NCBI RefSeq assembly: GCF_025200715.1
Contig: NZ_CP104144.1
Location: 806,001-870,000, forward strand
Source of the DNA: Rhizobium sullae
Lineage (GTDB): Bacteria > Pseudomonadota > Alphaproteobacteria > Rhizobiales > Rhizobiaceae
Direction: 5' to 3'
DNA: 64,000 nucleotides
In this document: piece after piece, positions 17,499-26,230 of the stretch
Numbering within the stretch: the first letter of the stretch is position 1
Layout: the number at the start of each line of letters is the position of its first letter
The notes under the pieces: model-generated
What the model saw: only the letters and a program-made list of their open reading frames with translations
Told to the model about the DNA's origin: nothing
Databases searched by the model: none
Program-made: the position numbers and the translations under genes

Positions 17499-18440
17499 AT
17501 GATACGCTACATCCTCCAGCGCCTCTTCGGGATGATCGTCGTGATGTTCCTCGTAGTCACGATTGTCTTTGTCATCGTGCGCGTGACACCAGGCGATCCG
17601 GCAGCTGTCATGCTAGGCCCTGATGCAACGCCTCAGGACGTCGTCGAGCTTCGCAGCCGGCTCGGGCTCGATCAGCCACTCCTGGTACAATATGTCTACT
17701 ACATCGGACAGCTCCTGAGAGGCGACCTCGGGCAATCGATCTTCCTGAACATGCCAGTGACGGCAGCCCTTCTCGACCGCGCCGAGCCGACCTTCTTCCT
17801 GACGCTGTTTTCGCTTGCCATCGCCTGCATCATCGCGCTGCCGATCGGCATCTACGCCGCCTATCGCCGGGGCTCCTTCGTCGATCAGGCGGCTACGACA
17901 GTTGCGATGTTTGCGGCAAGCATTCCAAGCTTCTGGCTCGGCCTGATCTTGATGCAGTTTTTCGCCGTGCGCTTCAATTTCTTCCCGGTTTCGGGCTATG
18001 GCGGGCCGGGTGCGGGCTTCTTTGTGCGCATGTATCATCTGACGCTGCCGGCCTTTGCGCTCGGTATCGTTTCCTCGGCGCTGATCTTGCGCTTCACACG
18101 CGCCTCCATGCTCGACGTGCTCGGCGACGACTATATCCGCACGGCGCGCGCCAAGGGCCTGATCGAGCGCCGCGTCATCCTCAAGCACGCGCTCAAAAAC
18201 GCGCTGATCCCGATCCTGACCGTTATCGGGCTGACGGCGGCGGTGCTGATTTCAGGCGCGGTTGTCACCGAAACGGTCTTCGGCCTTCCAGGTGTCGGCA
18301 ATCTGGTCGTCTCGGCAGTCCTTCGCCGCGACTATCCGGTTATTCAAGGCGCGCTGCTCATCATTGCAGCGCTCTATGTGCTGATCAATTTTGCGATCGA
18401 CATGCTCTATCTTCTGATCGATCCGAGGGTGCGTTACTAA
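17499..18440 (+). CDS. ABC transporter permease, DppB/OppB type
   Basis: 313-aa inner-membrane protein starting MIRYILQRLFGMIVV, a standard DppB N-terminus. Conserved features include RVTPGDPA after the first helix, the EAA-loop region DDYIRTARAKGLIERRVI (contact with the ATPase) and ETVFGLPGVGNLVV. The start at 17499 fits the family; a longer frame from 17385 would overlap the binding protein. The stop overlaps the next start (TAATG). Confidence 0.9.
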   Translation: MIRYILQRLFGMIVVMFLVVTIVFVIVRVTPGDPAAVMLGPDATPQDVVELRSRLGLDQPLLVQYVYYIGQLLRGDLGQSIFLNMPVTAALLDRAEPTFFLTLFSLAIACIIALPIGIYAAYRRGSFVDQAATTVAMFAASIPSFWLGLILMQFFAVRFNFFPVSGYGGPGAGFFVRMYHLTLPAFALGIVSSALILRFTRASMLDVLGDDYIRTARAKGLIERRVILKHALKNALIPILTVIGLTAAVLISGAVVTETVFGLPGVGNLVVSAVLRRDYPVIQGALLIIAALYVLINFAIDMLYLLIDPRVRY

Positions 18441-19309
18441 TGGCCGATATTGCCGCAAGACCCGCGAAGAGCGAAGGCAGCAAGTTCATCCGCCGGTTCC
18501 TGAAGCGCAAGACCGTCGCATTCGGCGTGCTGGTTCTTACGATCTTCGTACTGTTGGCGATCTTTGCGCCATGGCTCACCCCTTACTCGCCCTCCAAGCT
18601 TTCGATCGTTAACCGGCTGAAGCCGCCGAGCGAGATATTCTTCTTTGGAACGGACGAATTCGGCCGCGACGTTTTCTCGCGAACGATCTTTGCGGGGCGC
18701 CTGTCACTGCTCGTCGGTGCTGCCGTCGTCGTACTCTCGGCATTGATCGGCGTGACCCTCGGTCTGCTCGCCGGTTTCTTCAAGCAATTCGACACGCCGA
18801 TTGCCCGGCTGATCGACGCGATGATGGCCTTTCCGGACATTCTGTTGGCGATCGCGCTGGTCGCGGCCCTTGGACCATCTTTGACAACTGTCATCGTCGC
18901 GTTGTCGATCGTTTATTCGCCGCGCCTGGCGCGTATCGTCCGCGCGTCGACGCTGGTCATTCGTGAACTGCCTTACGTTGAGGCGGCGCAGGCGCTTGGA
19001 ATTTCGACCTTTCACATCATGACCCGGCATGTGTTGCGCAATCTGCTCTCGCCGATCCTGGTGCAGGGGACCTTCCTCTTTGCCAGCGCCATGCTGGCCG
19101 AGGCGGGGCTTTCCTTCCTCGGTCTCGGCGTCAGCCCGGAAATTCCGACCTGGGGAACGATGATCGCCGCCGGCCGCCAATATATCGGCCAGGCCGACTG
19201 GATGACGCTGTTTCCGGGCGTCGCCATCATCCTTTCCGTGCTCTCGCTGCAGATGGTCGGCGACGGGCTGCGCGACATGCTCGATCCAAAACTTCGAAAG
19301 GACCTTTGA
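18440..19309 (+). CDS. ABC transporter permease, DppC/OppC type
   Basis: 289-aa partner permease. An N-terminal cytoplasmic stretch is followed by the first helix, then FGTDEFGRDVFSRTIFAGR, which is diagnostic for DppC, and an EAA-loop with YVEAAQALGISTFHIM. It overlaps the preceding permease by one base and is followed immediately by the amidohydrolase gene. Confidence 0.9.
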   Translation: MADIAARPAKSEGSKFIRRFLKRKTVAFGVLVLTIFVLLAIFAPWLTPYSPSKLSIVNRLKPPSEIFFFGTDEFGRDVFSRTIFAGRLSLLVGAAVVVLSALIGVTLGLLAGFFKQFDTPIARLIDAMMAFPDILLAIALVAALGPSLTTVIVALSIVYSPRLARIVRASTLVIRELPYVEAAQALGISTFHIMTRHVLRNLLSPILVQGTFLFASAMLAEAGLSFLGLGVSPEIPTWGTMIAAGRQYIGQADWMTLFPGVAIILSVLSLQMVGDGLRDMLDPKLRKDL

Positions 19310-20518
19310 ATGACTGGGGATAAAGCGAGCAAACCGCTCCTCCTCGCCAATGTGAAGCCGATGGCTTTCGGTGCTGTGAGCCCAGGTGGCGCCATCGACA
19401 TCCTGGTCGATGGCGATGGCAAGGTCGCGCAGGTCGGTCCACAACTCTCCGTCTCAGAGGACGCGGTCCGCGTCGATGGTCAGGGCGCCTGGATTTCGCC
19501 GGGCTGGGTAGATCTGCATGTTCATATCTGGCATGGCGGTACGGATATCTCGATCCGTCCGTCCGAATGCGGCGCCGAGCGCGGTGTAACGACGCTGGTC
19601 GATGCAGGCTCTGCCGGCGAAGCCAATTTTCATGGTTTTCGCGAATACATCATCGAACCGTCACGCGAGCGCATCAAGGCCTTCCTGAACCTCGGTTCGA
19701 TTGGTCTCGTCGCCTGCAACCGCGTCGCCGAACTGCGCGACATCCGTGATATCGACCTTGACCGCATCCTCGAATGCTATGCCGAAAACAGCGACCATAT
19801 CGTCGGCATCAAGGTGCGCGCCAGCCACGTCATCACCGGTTCATGGGGTGTGACGCCGGTCAAGCTGGGCAAGAAGATCTCCAAGATCCTCAAGGTACCG
19901 ATGATGGTGCATGTCGGCGAGCCGCCGGCGCTTTACGATGAGGTGCTGGAGATACTCGGTCCGGGCGACGTCATCACCCACTGCTTCAACGGCAAGGCCG
20001 GTTCGAGCATCACGGAAGACGAGGACCTTTTCGATCTCGCGGAGCGCTGCGCGGGCGAGGGCATCCGCCTCGACATCGGCCATGGCGGTGCCTCCTTCTC
20101 CTTCAAAGTAGCGCAAGCGGCAATCAAGCGCGGCCTCTTGCCCTTCTCGATCTCGACGGACCTGCATGGCCATTCGATGAACTTTCCGGTCTGGGATCTG
20201 GCGACGACCATGTCGAAGCTGCTTTCCGTCGGCATGCCCTTCGACAAGGTGGTGGAAGCGGTCACGCATGCGCCCGCCTCCGTCATCAAGCTTTCGATGG
20301 AAAATCGGCTTGCCGTCGGCCAGCGCGCCGATTTCACGATCTTCGATCTTGTCGATTCAGATATCGAAGCGACCGATTCCAACGGTGACGTTTCCGTCCT
20401 AAAGACGCTGTTCGAGCCCCGCTATGCGGTGATCGGCAGCGAGGCGGTTGCCGCAAGCCGTTACATTCCGCGGGCCCGCAAGCTCGTGCGCCACAGCCAC
20501 GGTTATTCCTACCGCTAA
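19310..20518 (+). CDS. Metal-dependent amidohydrolase/deacetylase (EF_0837-like, dihydroorotase superfamily)
   Basis: 402 aa. It has the amidohydrolase TIM-barrel metal set: HxH in WVDLHVHIWHGGTD (about residue 70), a probable carboxylated Lys in IVGIKVRASH, histidines in MMVHVGEPP and DVITHCFNG, and the final Asp in STDLHGHSM. It hydrolyses a C-N bond in a cyclic or acylated amide. The family is often listed as 'putative dihydroorotase/deacetylase', but the context here is catabolic. It starts directly after the permease stop. Together with the RidA-like and SelA-like genes it resembles the pairing of EF_0837-like hydrolases with SelA-related enzymes seen in other bacteria. The substrate is unknown. 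Confidence 0.85.
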   Translation: MTGDKASKPLLLANVKPMAFGAVSPGGAIDILVDGDGKVAQVGPQLSVSEDAVRVDGQGAWISPGWVDLHVHIWHGGTDISIRPSECGAERGVTTLVDAGSAGEANFHGFREYIIEPSRERIKAFLNLGSIGLVACNRVAELRDIRDIDLDRILECYAENSDHIVGIKVRASHVITGSWGVTPVKLGKKISKILKVPMMVHVGEPPALYDEVLEILGPGDVITHCFNGKAGSSITEDEDLFDLAERCAGEGIRLDIGHGGASFSFKVAQAAIKRGLLPFSISTDLHGHSMNFPVWDLATTMSKLLSVGMPFDKVVEAVTHAPASVIKLSMENRLAVGQRADFTIFDLVDSDIEATDSNGDVSVLKTLFEPRYAVIGSEAVAASRYIPRARKLVRHSHGYSYR

Positions 20519-20538
20519 GAGCCAGAACAGAAATTCGC

Positions 20539-21051
20539 ATGACAGGAGTTTGCGTGAACACGTCTCCAGCTACCGCCAAGCCGGCAAGCTCGCCTTATGA
20601 AAGGCTCGCCGCGCTCGGTATCGAACTCCCACCTGCGCCGCCGCCGATCGCCCATTTCGTGACGCATGTGCAGGAAGGCAATATTCTCTACCTCTCCGGC
20701 CAGGGACCGCGCAAGGCCGACGGCTTCCTGTATTCGGGAAAGGTCGGTGCTGAAATCAGCATCGATGATGCCTACAAACATGCACGGCTGACCGGCATAA
20801 ATCTCCTTGCCGTCATGCATGACGCGCTTGGCGATCTCTCACGTGTGAAACGTGTCGTGAAACTGCTTGGCATGGTCAACGCCGTGCCCCAGTTTGGAGA
20901 CCATCCGAGCGTCATCAACGGATGCTCGGATCTCTTCGTCGACGTCTTTGGAGAAGAGACCGGCAGTCATGCCCGTTCGGCGGTCGGATTCGGCTCGCTG
21001 CCCGGCAACATCACGGTCGAAATCGAGGCGATCGTCGCCTTGCGCGATTGA
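20539..21051 (+). CDS. RidA/YjgF-family protein (enamine/imine deaminase-like)
   Basis: 170 aa, about 40 residues longer than RidA because of an N-terminal extension. Seen: the family core LYLSGQGPRKADG, a conserved NAVPQFGDHPSVINGCSDLF segment, and the C-terminal HARSAVGFGSLPGNITVEIE, in which the Arg matches the catalytic Arg of RidA. RidA proteins hydrolyse reactive 2-aminoacrylate-type intermediates released by PLP enzymes. Its place between an amidohydrolase and a PLP enzyme suggests a dedicated role for the product of the latter (inference). Confidence 0.85.
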   Translation: MTGVCVNTSPATAKPASSPYERLAALGIELPPAPPPIAHFVTHVQEGNILYLSGQGPRKADGFLYSGKVGAEISIDDAYKHARLTGINLLAVMHDALGDLSRVKRVVKLLGMVNAVPQFGDHPSVINGCSDLFVDVFGEETGSHARSAVGFGSLPGNITVEIEAIVALRD

Positions 21052-21062
21052 GGAAGGAAAGC

Positions 21063-21902
21063 CTAGTGGTTGCGCCAGCCCATGATCTTTTCGATGCGTT
21101 CGGCCGATGCGCGCACATGCGCGGTATAGCGGTTTTCGTCGGAAAAAGCCTTCTGTTCGGGAAGGACAATGGAAATGGTCGCGACGCACTGACCATTGCC
21201 GTCACAGATCGGCGAGGCGATGCAGGCAACTGCATAGTCGGACTCACCAGCCTGGATCGACAGGCGGGACTGGAACGCCGCGCCGGCGGCGGCGGAAAGC
21301 ACGCCAGGGTCCATCTGGGCGCGGCCGGTCGGCGAAGATTTGGCGCAGCGCTTGAAAAGTTCGACGCGCTCCTCTTCCGGCAGATTGCCGACAAGCAGGC
21401 GGCCGGATGCGGTCCAGTTCAGCGGAACGCGGGTACCGACGCGCGAGGCGACCTGGAAATGACTCGGACCGTCGGCCATGGCGAGAACGAGCATATAGTC
21501 GCCGTCGCGGCCGCAAACCTGAACGGTTTCGCCCGCTTCACGGCAAAGATCGTGCATCTCATGCGTCGCGACACTCATAAAATCCAGCGATCGGGCGTAG
21601 GCCAGGCCGTAGTGGTAGAGCCGCGAGCCGAGCCAGATCGTGCCGTCGCCATTGCGCGTCAGCATGTTCTTTTCGACCAGATCGTCGACGATGACGTAAA
21701 CGGTCGAAAGCGGCGCCTTCACCGCCTTGGCGATTGCATAGACCCCCGTCGGGGAGCCGGTTTCGTAAAGGTAATCAATCACCTGCAGCGCGCGGTCGAT
21801 GCCGCTTACCCGCGAGCGGCGCGCGCCTCTGCCACCCGTCTCTTCAACAGGGGCCTCGTCTTCGGAGTAAACTATTGATGATGTCTTGCCGTCCAATTCC
21901 AC
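21063..21902 (-). CDS. IclR-family transcriptional regulator
   Basis: 279 aa from the GTG at 21902. An N-terminal winged helix (about residues 25-80, with RALQVIDYLYETGSPTG and APLSTVYVIVDDLVEKNML) precedes the IclR ligand-binding domain (VPLNWTASGRLLVGNL, DYAVACIASPICDGNG). The start is uncertain: GAGGA is very close to the GTG, and a TTG two codons later has better spacing. An upstream extension to 22436 would run antisense through the SelA-like gene and is rejected. It is divergent from that gene and inside the cluster, so it probably regulates it. Confidence 0.87.
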   Translation of the reverse strand: MELDGKTSSIVYSEDEAPVEETGGRGARRSRVSGIDRALQVIDYLYETGSPTGVYAIAKAVKAPLSTVYVIVDDLVEKNMLTRNGDGTIWLGSRLYHYGLAYARSLDFMSVATHEMHDLCREAGETVQVCGRDGDYMLVLAMADGPSHFQVASRVGTRVPLNWTASGRLLVGNLPEEERVELFKRCAKSSPTGRAQMDPGVLSAAAGAAFQSRLSIQAGESDYAVACIASPICDGNGQCVATISIVLPEQKAFSDENRYTAHVRASAERIEKIMGWRNH

Positions 21903-22004
21903 GTTCCTCGCATGCGGGCATGAGTCTATTACATTACTATGGCATAGCCGCCGTGCGTGCAAGTTGCAATACTCGCCATCTCGCCACCAATTTTGGAGAT
22001 ACAC

Positions 22005-23201
22005 ATGTCTGATGACATTCGCACGTCGATCGGCCTTCGTCCGGTCATCAATGTTTCCGGCACGATGACCAGCCTCGGCGCATCGATCGTCGTTCCCGAG
22101 GCAATCGCGGCAATGTCGTCGATCCTGCCGCAGTTTGTCGAAATCAACGATCTGCAGCGCAAGGCAAGCGTTGTCATCGCCCGGTTGACGGGCGCCGAAG
22201 CCGGCTTCGTGACCGCATCCTGCTCGGCTGGCATTTCGCTGGCTGTTGCGGGCACTATGACCGGCAACAACCTTCTTGCGATCGAGAAACTGCCGGATGT
22301 GGCGCCGGAAAAAAACGAGGTTCTCGTGCAGATGGGCCATGTGGTGAGCTATGGCGCACCGGTCGACCAGGCGATCCGCCTTGCTGGCGCCAAGGTGGTG
22401 CTGGTCGGCCAGGCGACGTCGACGCACCGTTTCCACATGGAAAATGGGATCACCGAAAAAACCGCCGCAGCCGTCTATGTCGTTTCACACCATGTCGTCG
22501 ACTACGGCCTTTTGAACCTTAAGGAGTTCGTCGAGATCGCCCATGCTAAGGGCGTGCCGGTCATCGTCGATGCAGCATCCGAATACGACCTGCGGATTTT
22601 CCTGGAGCAGGGTGCGGATGTCGCGCTTTATTCCGGTCACAAGTTTCTGGGTGGCCCGACCTCCGGCATCGTCGCCGGCAGGAAGGAACTGGTGCGTAGC
22701 GCCTTCCTGCAGAACATGGGCATCGGCCGCGGGATGAAGGTCGGCAAGGAAAGCATCTTCGGCGTCATGGCGGCCCTGGAGGCATGGGAACAACGTGACC
22801 ACGCCGGCATCCGCGAGCGCGAGGCAGGCTACCTCGATCTCTGGAGGCAGACGCTGGAGGGTCGTCCCGGCGTGACCGCACTGATCGAGCCCGATCCGAC
22901 CAACAATCCGCTCGACCGCATGCGCGTCATCCTGAAACCGGAGGAAGCTCACATCACCGCCTGGGATATGGCCGACGCTCTGGCGCGCGGGACGCCGCCG
23001 ATCATCGTGCGCGACCACGAGGTCGAGCATCAGTATTTTTATCTCGATCCCTGCAACCTGCACCCAGGCCAGGAAAAGCTCGTTGCGATCCGCTTGGCCG
23101 AAGAACTGGACAAGGCGCGTGCCTCCAACGAGATCATTGCAACGCCTATCGAAAACCGCAGCAAGCGCCGGTTCGACGGCGTGTTGCGCTGGCCGGATTA
23201 A
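22005..23201 (+). CDS. PLP-dependent SelA-like enzyme (DgaE / EF_0838-related lyase)
   Basis: 398-aa fold-type I PLP protein. The PLP lysine is in [14 protein letters not shown] (about residue 220), with the cofactor Asp in [11 protein letters not shown]. The N-terminus [19 protein letters not shown] is typical of proteins labelled 'selenocysteine synthase-like', which in characterised cases (D-glucosaminate-6-phosphate ammonia-lyase) act on sugars or amino acids rather than on tRNA. An ammonia-eliminating role would explain the RidA-like partner. The start at 22005 has GGAG upstream. Confidence 0.82.
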   Translation: MSDDIRTSIGLRPVINVSGTMTSLGASIVVPEAIAAMSSILPQFVEINDLQRKASVVIARLTGAEAGFVTASCSAGISLAVAGTMTGNNLLAIEKLPDVAPEKNEVLVQMGHVVSYGAPVDQAIRLAGAKVVLVGQATSTHRFHMENGITEKTAAAVYVVSHHVVDYGLLNLKEFVEIAHAKGVPVIVDAASEYDLRIFLEQGADVALYSGHKFLGGPTSGIVAGRKELVRSAFLQNMGIGRGMKVGKESIFGVMAALEAWEQRDHAGIREREAGYLDLWRQTLEGRPGVTALIEPDPTNNPLDRMRVILKPEEAHITAWDMADALARGTPPIIVRDHEVEHQYFYLDPCNLHPGQEKLVAIRLAEELDKARASNEIIATPIENRSKRRFDGVLRWPD

Positions 23202-23231
23202 TCTCTTTCAAGCATTCAAGAGGAATTGGAT

Positions 23232-25067
23232 ATGGCAAGCTTTCCGGCACAGACGATGCAAGGCGCAGAGCCCGTTCTCTCGGTCGAGAACCTGACGACA
23301 TCGTTTCTGGTCGATGGCGAGTGGAGGCCTGTCGTTTGCGATGTTTCCTTTAACATTGCGCCGGGTGAAACGGTCGCAATTGTCGGCGAATCCGGCTCCG
23401 GCAAGAGCGTCACGTCGTTGTCGATCATGCGGCTTCTGCAGCCGGAAACGAGCCGGATCGAAGGTAAGATCATGCTTGGCGGCCGCAATCTGCTGGCGCT
23501 TCCGGAAAACGCGATGCGGCAGGTGCGCGGCAATGACGTGGCGATGATCTTTCAAGAGCCGATGACGAGCCTCAACCCGCTCTTTACGATCGGCGACCAG
23601 ATTTCTGAAGCATTGCTTTGCCATTCGGCGATGTCGAGGGCGGAGGCGCGGGCCGAAACGGTCCGGCTCCTGGAAAAGGTCCGCATTCCTTCCGCCGCCT
23701 CGCGTTTCGATGAATATCCGCATCGTTTCTCCGGTGGCATGCGCCAGCGTGTGATGATCGCGATGGCGCTTGCCTCCAAGCCGAGGCTCCTGATCGCCGA
23801 CGAACCGACCACGGCGCTTGACGTCACCATCCAGGGGCAAATCCTCGATCTCATCAAGATGCTGCAGGATGAGGAAGGAACCTCCGTTCTCTTCATCACT
23901 CACGACATGGGCGTCGTTGCCGAAATCGCCGACAGAACCGTGGTGATGTATCGCGGCGAGCAGGTGGAAACCGGTCCAACGGCCGACATCTTCCATCGCG
24001 GCCGGCATCCTTATACGCGCGCGCTGCTTTCCGCCGTTCCGGTGCTGGGCTCGATGCGCGGACACGAAAGACCGCTGCGCTTCCCCGTCGTCAATGTGGC
24101 GACGGGCGAATCGGACATACCGGTGGAAGTCGGCGATACGGTTGCTGCTTCATCGAGGCCCATTCTGGAGGTGAGGAACCTCATCAAGCGCTTCGACATC
24201 CATTCGGGCCTCTTCGGCCGCCTGACGGGGCGGGTGCATGCGGTCGAAAATGTCTCTTTCGATCTCTGTGCCGGCGAGACGCTGTCTTTGGTCGGCGAAT
24301 CCGGCTGCGGAAAATCGACGACCGGTCGCGCCATCATGCGGCTGATCGAGCCGCAGAGCGGGTCGGTGAAGGCGGACGGCAGGGATGTGCTGGCGCTTGA
24401 CAAGCATGGCATGCGCGAGATGCGCAAGACCGTGCAGATGATCTTTCAGGATCCCTTTGCCAGCCTCAATCCGCGTATCCGCGTCGGCGCGGCAATCGCC
24501 GAACCTTATCTGGAACACAAGATGGGAACGGCAAAGCAGGCGAAGGAAAAAGTCGCCGACCTTTTGGAAAAGGTCGGCCTTTCAGCCGACATGGCGTCGC
24601 GCTTTCCGCACGAGTTCTCCGGCGGCCAACGCCAGCGCATCTGCATTGCCCGAGCGCTGGCGCTCGATCCGAAGGTCATTGTCGCCGACGAAAGCGTCTC
24701 GGCCCTCGACGTCTCGATCAAGGCGCAGGTCATCAACCTGATGCTCGACCTGCAGCAGAGCCTCAAACTTGCCTTCCTGTTCATCTCGCATGACATGGCC
24801 GTCGTTGAACGCGTCAGCCACCGTGTCGCCGTCATGTATCTGGGCGAGATCGTTGAGATTGGACCACGTGCTGCGGTTTTCGGCGATCCGCAGCATCCCT
24901 ATACGAAGAAGCTGATGTCCGCCGTCCCAGTGCCCGATCCGGACCGGCGGCGTGAGAAGCGGGCGGCGGCCAATGACGAAATCAAAAGCCCAATCCGGCC
25001 GGTGGATTACAAGATCGTGCCGCTGGAGTACCATGAGGTTTCGCCCGGGCATCTGGTAGCGATGTAG
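23232..25067 (+). CDS. Fused double ATP-binding protein of the peptide-type ABC importer (DppD-DppF fusion)
   Basis: 611 aa with two complete oligopeptide-type nucleotide-binding domains. The first has GESGSGKSVTSLSIM, FSGGMRQRVMIAMAL and LIADEPTTALD. The second, from about residue 310, has GESGCGKSTTGRAIM, FSGGQRQRICIARAL and VIVADESVSALD. Each is followed by the family's HPYTRALLSAVP / HPYTKKLMSAVP segment. It completes the importer begun at 15895, although four catabolic or regulatory genes intervene. It starts 30 bp after the SelA-like gene. Confidence 0.9.
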   Translation: MASFPAQTMQGAEPVLSVENLTTSFLVDGEWRPVVCDVSFNIAPGETVAIVGESGSGKSVTSLSIMRLLQPETSRIEGKIMLGGRNLLALPENAMRQVRGNDVAMIFQEPMTSLNPLFTIGDQISEALLCHSAMSRAEARAETVRLLEKVRIPSAASRFDEYPHRFSGGMRQRVMIAMALASKPRLLIADEPTTALDVTIQGQILDLIKMLQDEEGTSVLFITHDMGVVAEIADRTVVMYRGEQVETGPTADIFHRGRHPYTRALLSAVPVLGSMRGHERPLRFPVVNVATGESDIPVEVGDTVAASSRPILEVRNLIKRFDIHSGLFGRLTGRVHAVENVSFDLCAGETLSLVGESGCGKSTTGRAIMRLIEPQSGSVKADGRDVLALDKHGMREMRKTVQMIFQDPFASLNPRIRVGAAIAEPYLEHKMGTAKQAKEKVADLLEKVGLSADMASRFPHEFSGGQRQRICIARALALDPKVIVADESVSALDVSIKAQVINLMLDLQQSLKLAFLFISHDMAVVERVSHRVAVMYLGEIVEIGPRAAVFGDPQHPYTKKLMSAVPVPDPDRRREKRAAANDEIKSPIRPVDYKIVPLEYHEVSPGHLVAM

Positions 25068-25076
25068 GTCCGGCCC

Positions 25077-25498
25077 CTAAATCAATTGATGCTGAGCACC
25101 AATGACTGCGGCAGCCTTTGCAAGCCCTTTGTCGCGGGTGAGCAGAGTTAGTCCATAATGGTGGGCGACGGCCATATGCAACGCGTCGCCCGAGCGCAGG
25201 CTAGTGTCATGACGGTCGGAAAGACGGGCGGCTTCGATGAAGCAGCCTCTTGGAACTTCCAGGCATTCGAATATACTCTCGCGAAATTCCTTGAAGACCT
25301 TGAGCGCTTGGTTCGGTCGTCTTGGATCAGCATCGAATTTCTGATTTTCAAACTCATTGCAGAGGAAAATTCTGTGATGGTCCAATCACTTATCGATATC
25401 GATGCGTCACGGTTTCGGCTCAGCCATTCGAGGACGCGCGTCGTCTGCGTCTCCGGGGAAAATACTGTTATAAGAACAGAGGTATCGACGTAGAACAT
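25077..25498 (-). pseudogene. VapC-type PIN-domain toxin, frameshifted
   Basis: Translation from the ATG at 25498 begins like a VapC RNase (MFYVDTSVLITVFSPETQ, then SDWTITEFSSAMSLKIRN). After about 55 residues the homologous sequence continues in another frame (LKVFKEFRESIFECLEVPRG, then SGDALHMAVAHHYGLTLL, LTRDKGLA). The shift falls around 25300-25330. Both acidic clusters of the PIN active site exist but in different frames, so no intact toxin is made unless the shift is a sequencing error or is programmed. It overlaps the vapB stop (TGATG). Confidence 0.75.
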
Positions 25499-25731
25499 CA
25501 ATAACGCGCGTTATCGCGAAGCGTTCGTATGAATGCATCCGAATCGACCGGCTCTGCCGATTGACTCATGGAGGCCGTTAAGGCCTTCATTTGCTCTTTG
25601 GCTTTTGGATCGGGACGATCTCTGCGACCGGTTTGCCGCGTTTCAAAATCTGCGGTCTCGCCCGCCTCGACGCGCTGGACCAGTTCGCTCAGATGTGCCT
25701 TCACATCCGCCAAGTTGACCTTGGTCATCAT
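25498..25731 (-). CDS. VapB-type antitoxin (Phd/YefM fold), internally frame-altered
   Basis: 77 aa. The N-terminus MTKVNLADVKAHLSELVQRV and the C-terminus (FIRTLRDNARY) fit alphaproteobacterial VapB/Phd antitoxins. The middle, after GETA, reads DFETRQTGRRDRPDPK, which does not. A one-base shift of the same DNA gives ILKRGKPVAEIVPIQKPK, the expected family sequence. Thus two compensating indels have scrambled about 20 central residues. DNA binding by the N-terminal part may survive, since a palindromic operator is present upstream. AAGGAA precedes the paired ATGs. Confidence 0.75.
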   Translation of the reverse strand: MMTKVNLADVKAHLSELVQRVEAGETADFETRQTGRRDRPDPKAKEQMKALTASMSQSAEPVDSDAFIRTLRDNARY

Positions 25732-25741
25732 CGATTCCTTA

Positions 25742-25759
25742 TGACTATCTAGGTAGTCA
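25742..25759. promoter_or_regulatory. Palindromic operator upstream of vapB
   Basis: An 18-bp palindrome, TGACTATCTAGGTAGTCA, with 16 of 18 symmetric positions, 11 bp upstream of the vapB start. VapBC complexes repress their own promoters at such sites. Confidence 0.55.
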
Positions 25760-25883
25760 CATTATGCGAAAATGTGCCTGGCTGTAATGACGTGCTGCGC
25801 CGATTGTGGCGTAAAAACAGCGAAAGCCGCCGTTGGGGGGAGGCGGCAGCTCTCGCACGGGGCAGGGAAATGTCCCCGGGAAG

Positions 25884-26102
25884 TCAGCAGAAGCAGGAAA
25901 CCGTCGTCGGGTTCACGCCGGCGCGATTGGCGATCGCGTTGATGAAGCCGCCGACTTTGGCGGTATTCTTCTCACGTTTGCCGGCTGCCGTCTCCAGGAG
26001 TTGCCTGAAATCGTCAAGCTTCACGCCATCGGCGCGCATCACCATGGCGATCAGCGGGTCGCGAAGGGCTTCGGATATCGTGAGGTCACTGGTCTTTCTC
26101 AT
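25884..26102 (-). CDS. Small hypothetical protein
   Basis: 72 aa from the ATG at 26102, which has a perfect AAGGAGG about 7 nt upstream; a longer frame to 26165 lacks a ribosome-binding site. Mostly helical and soluble in appearance, with a Cys-x-Cys C-terminus (TTVSCFC). No motif is recognised. It is divergent from the TetR gene, and the tandem operators lie between them, so it may be a target of that regulator. Confidence 0.65.
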   Translation of the reverse strand: MRKTSDLTISEALRDPLIAMVMRADGVKLDDFRQLLETAAGKREKNTAKVGGFINAIANRAGVNPTTVSCFC

Positions 26103-26185
26103 GGTTCGTCCTCCTTTCGTGGGCAGTCGCCCGTGTTCCGCTGATGCCGCCAGCCCTCTCGGCATTGACTTGTACGATCAGCGGT

Positions 26186-26226
26186 GTTACCGGTAAGTAA
26201 CAATGCATTTGTTACCGATCGGTCAC
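26186..26226. promoter_or_regulatory. Tandem TetR-type operators
   Basis: Two related dyads, 26186-26201 (GTTACCGGTAAGTAAC) and 26211-26226 (GTTACCGATCGGTCAC), begin 25 bp apart immediately before the TetR start. Both read GTTACCG...GTNAC. The spacing is about 2.4 helical turns. They are likely autoregulatory and also control the divergent gene. Confidence 0.65.
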
Positions 26227-26230
26227 ATCG

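Noticed and set aside
21903..22436. N-terminal extension of the IclR regulator
   Set aside because: It lies antisense within the SelA-like gene and reads as complementary-strand noise.
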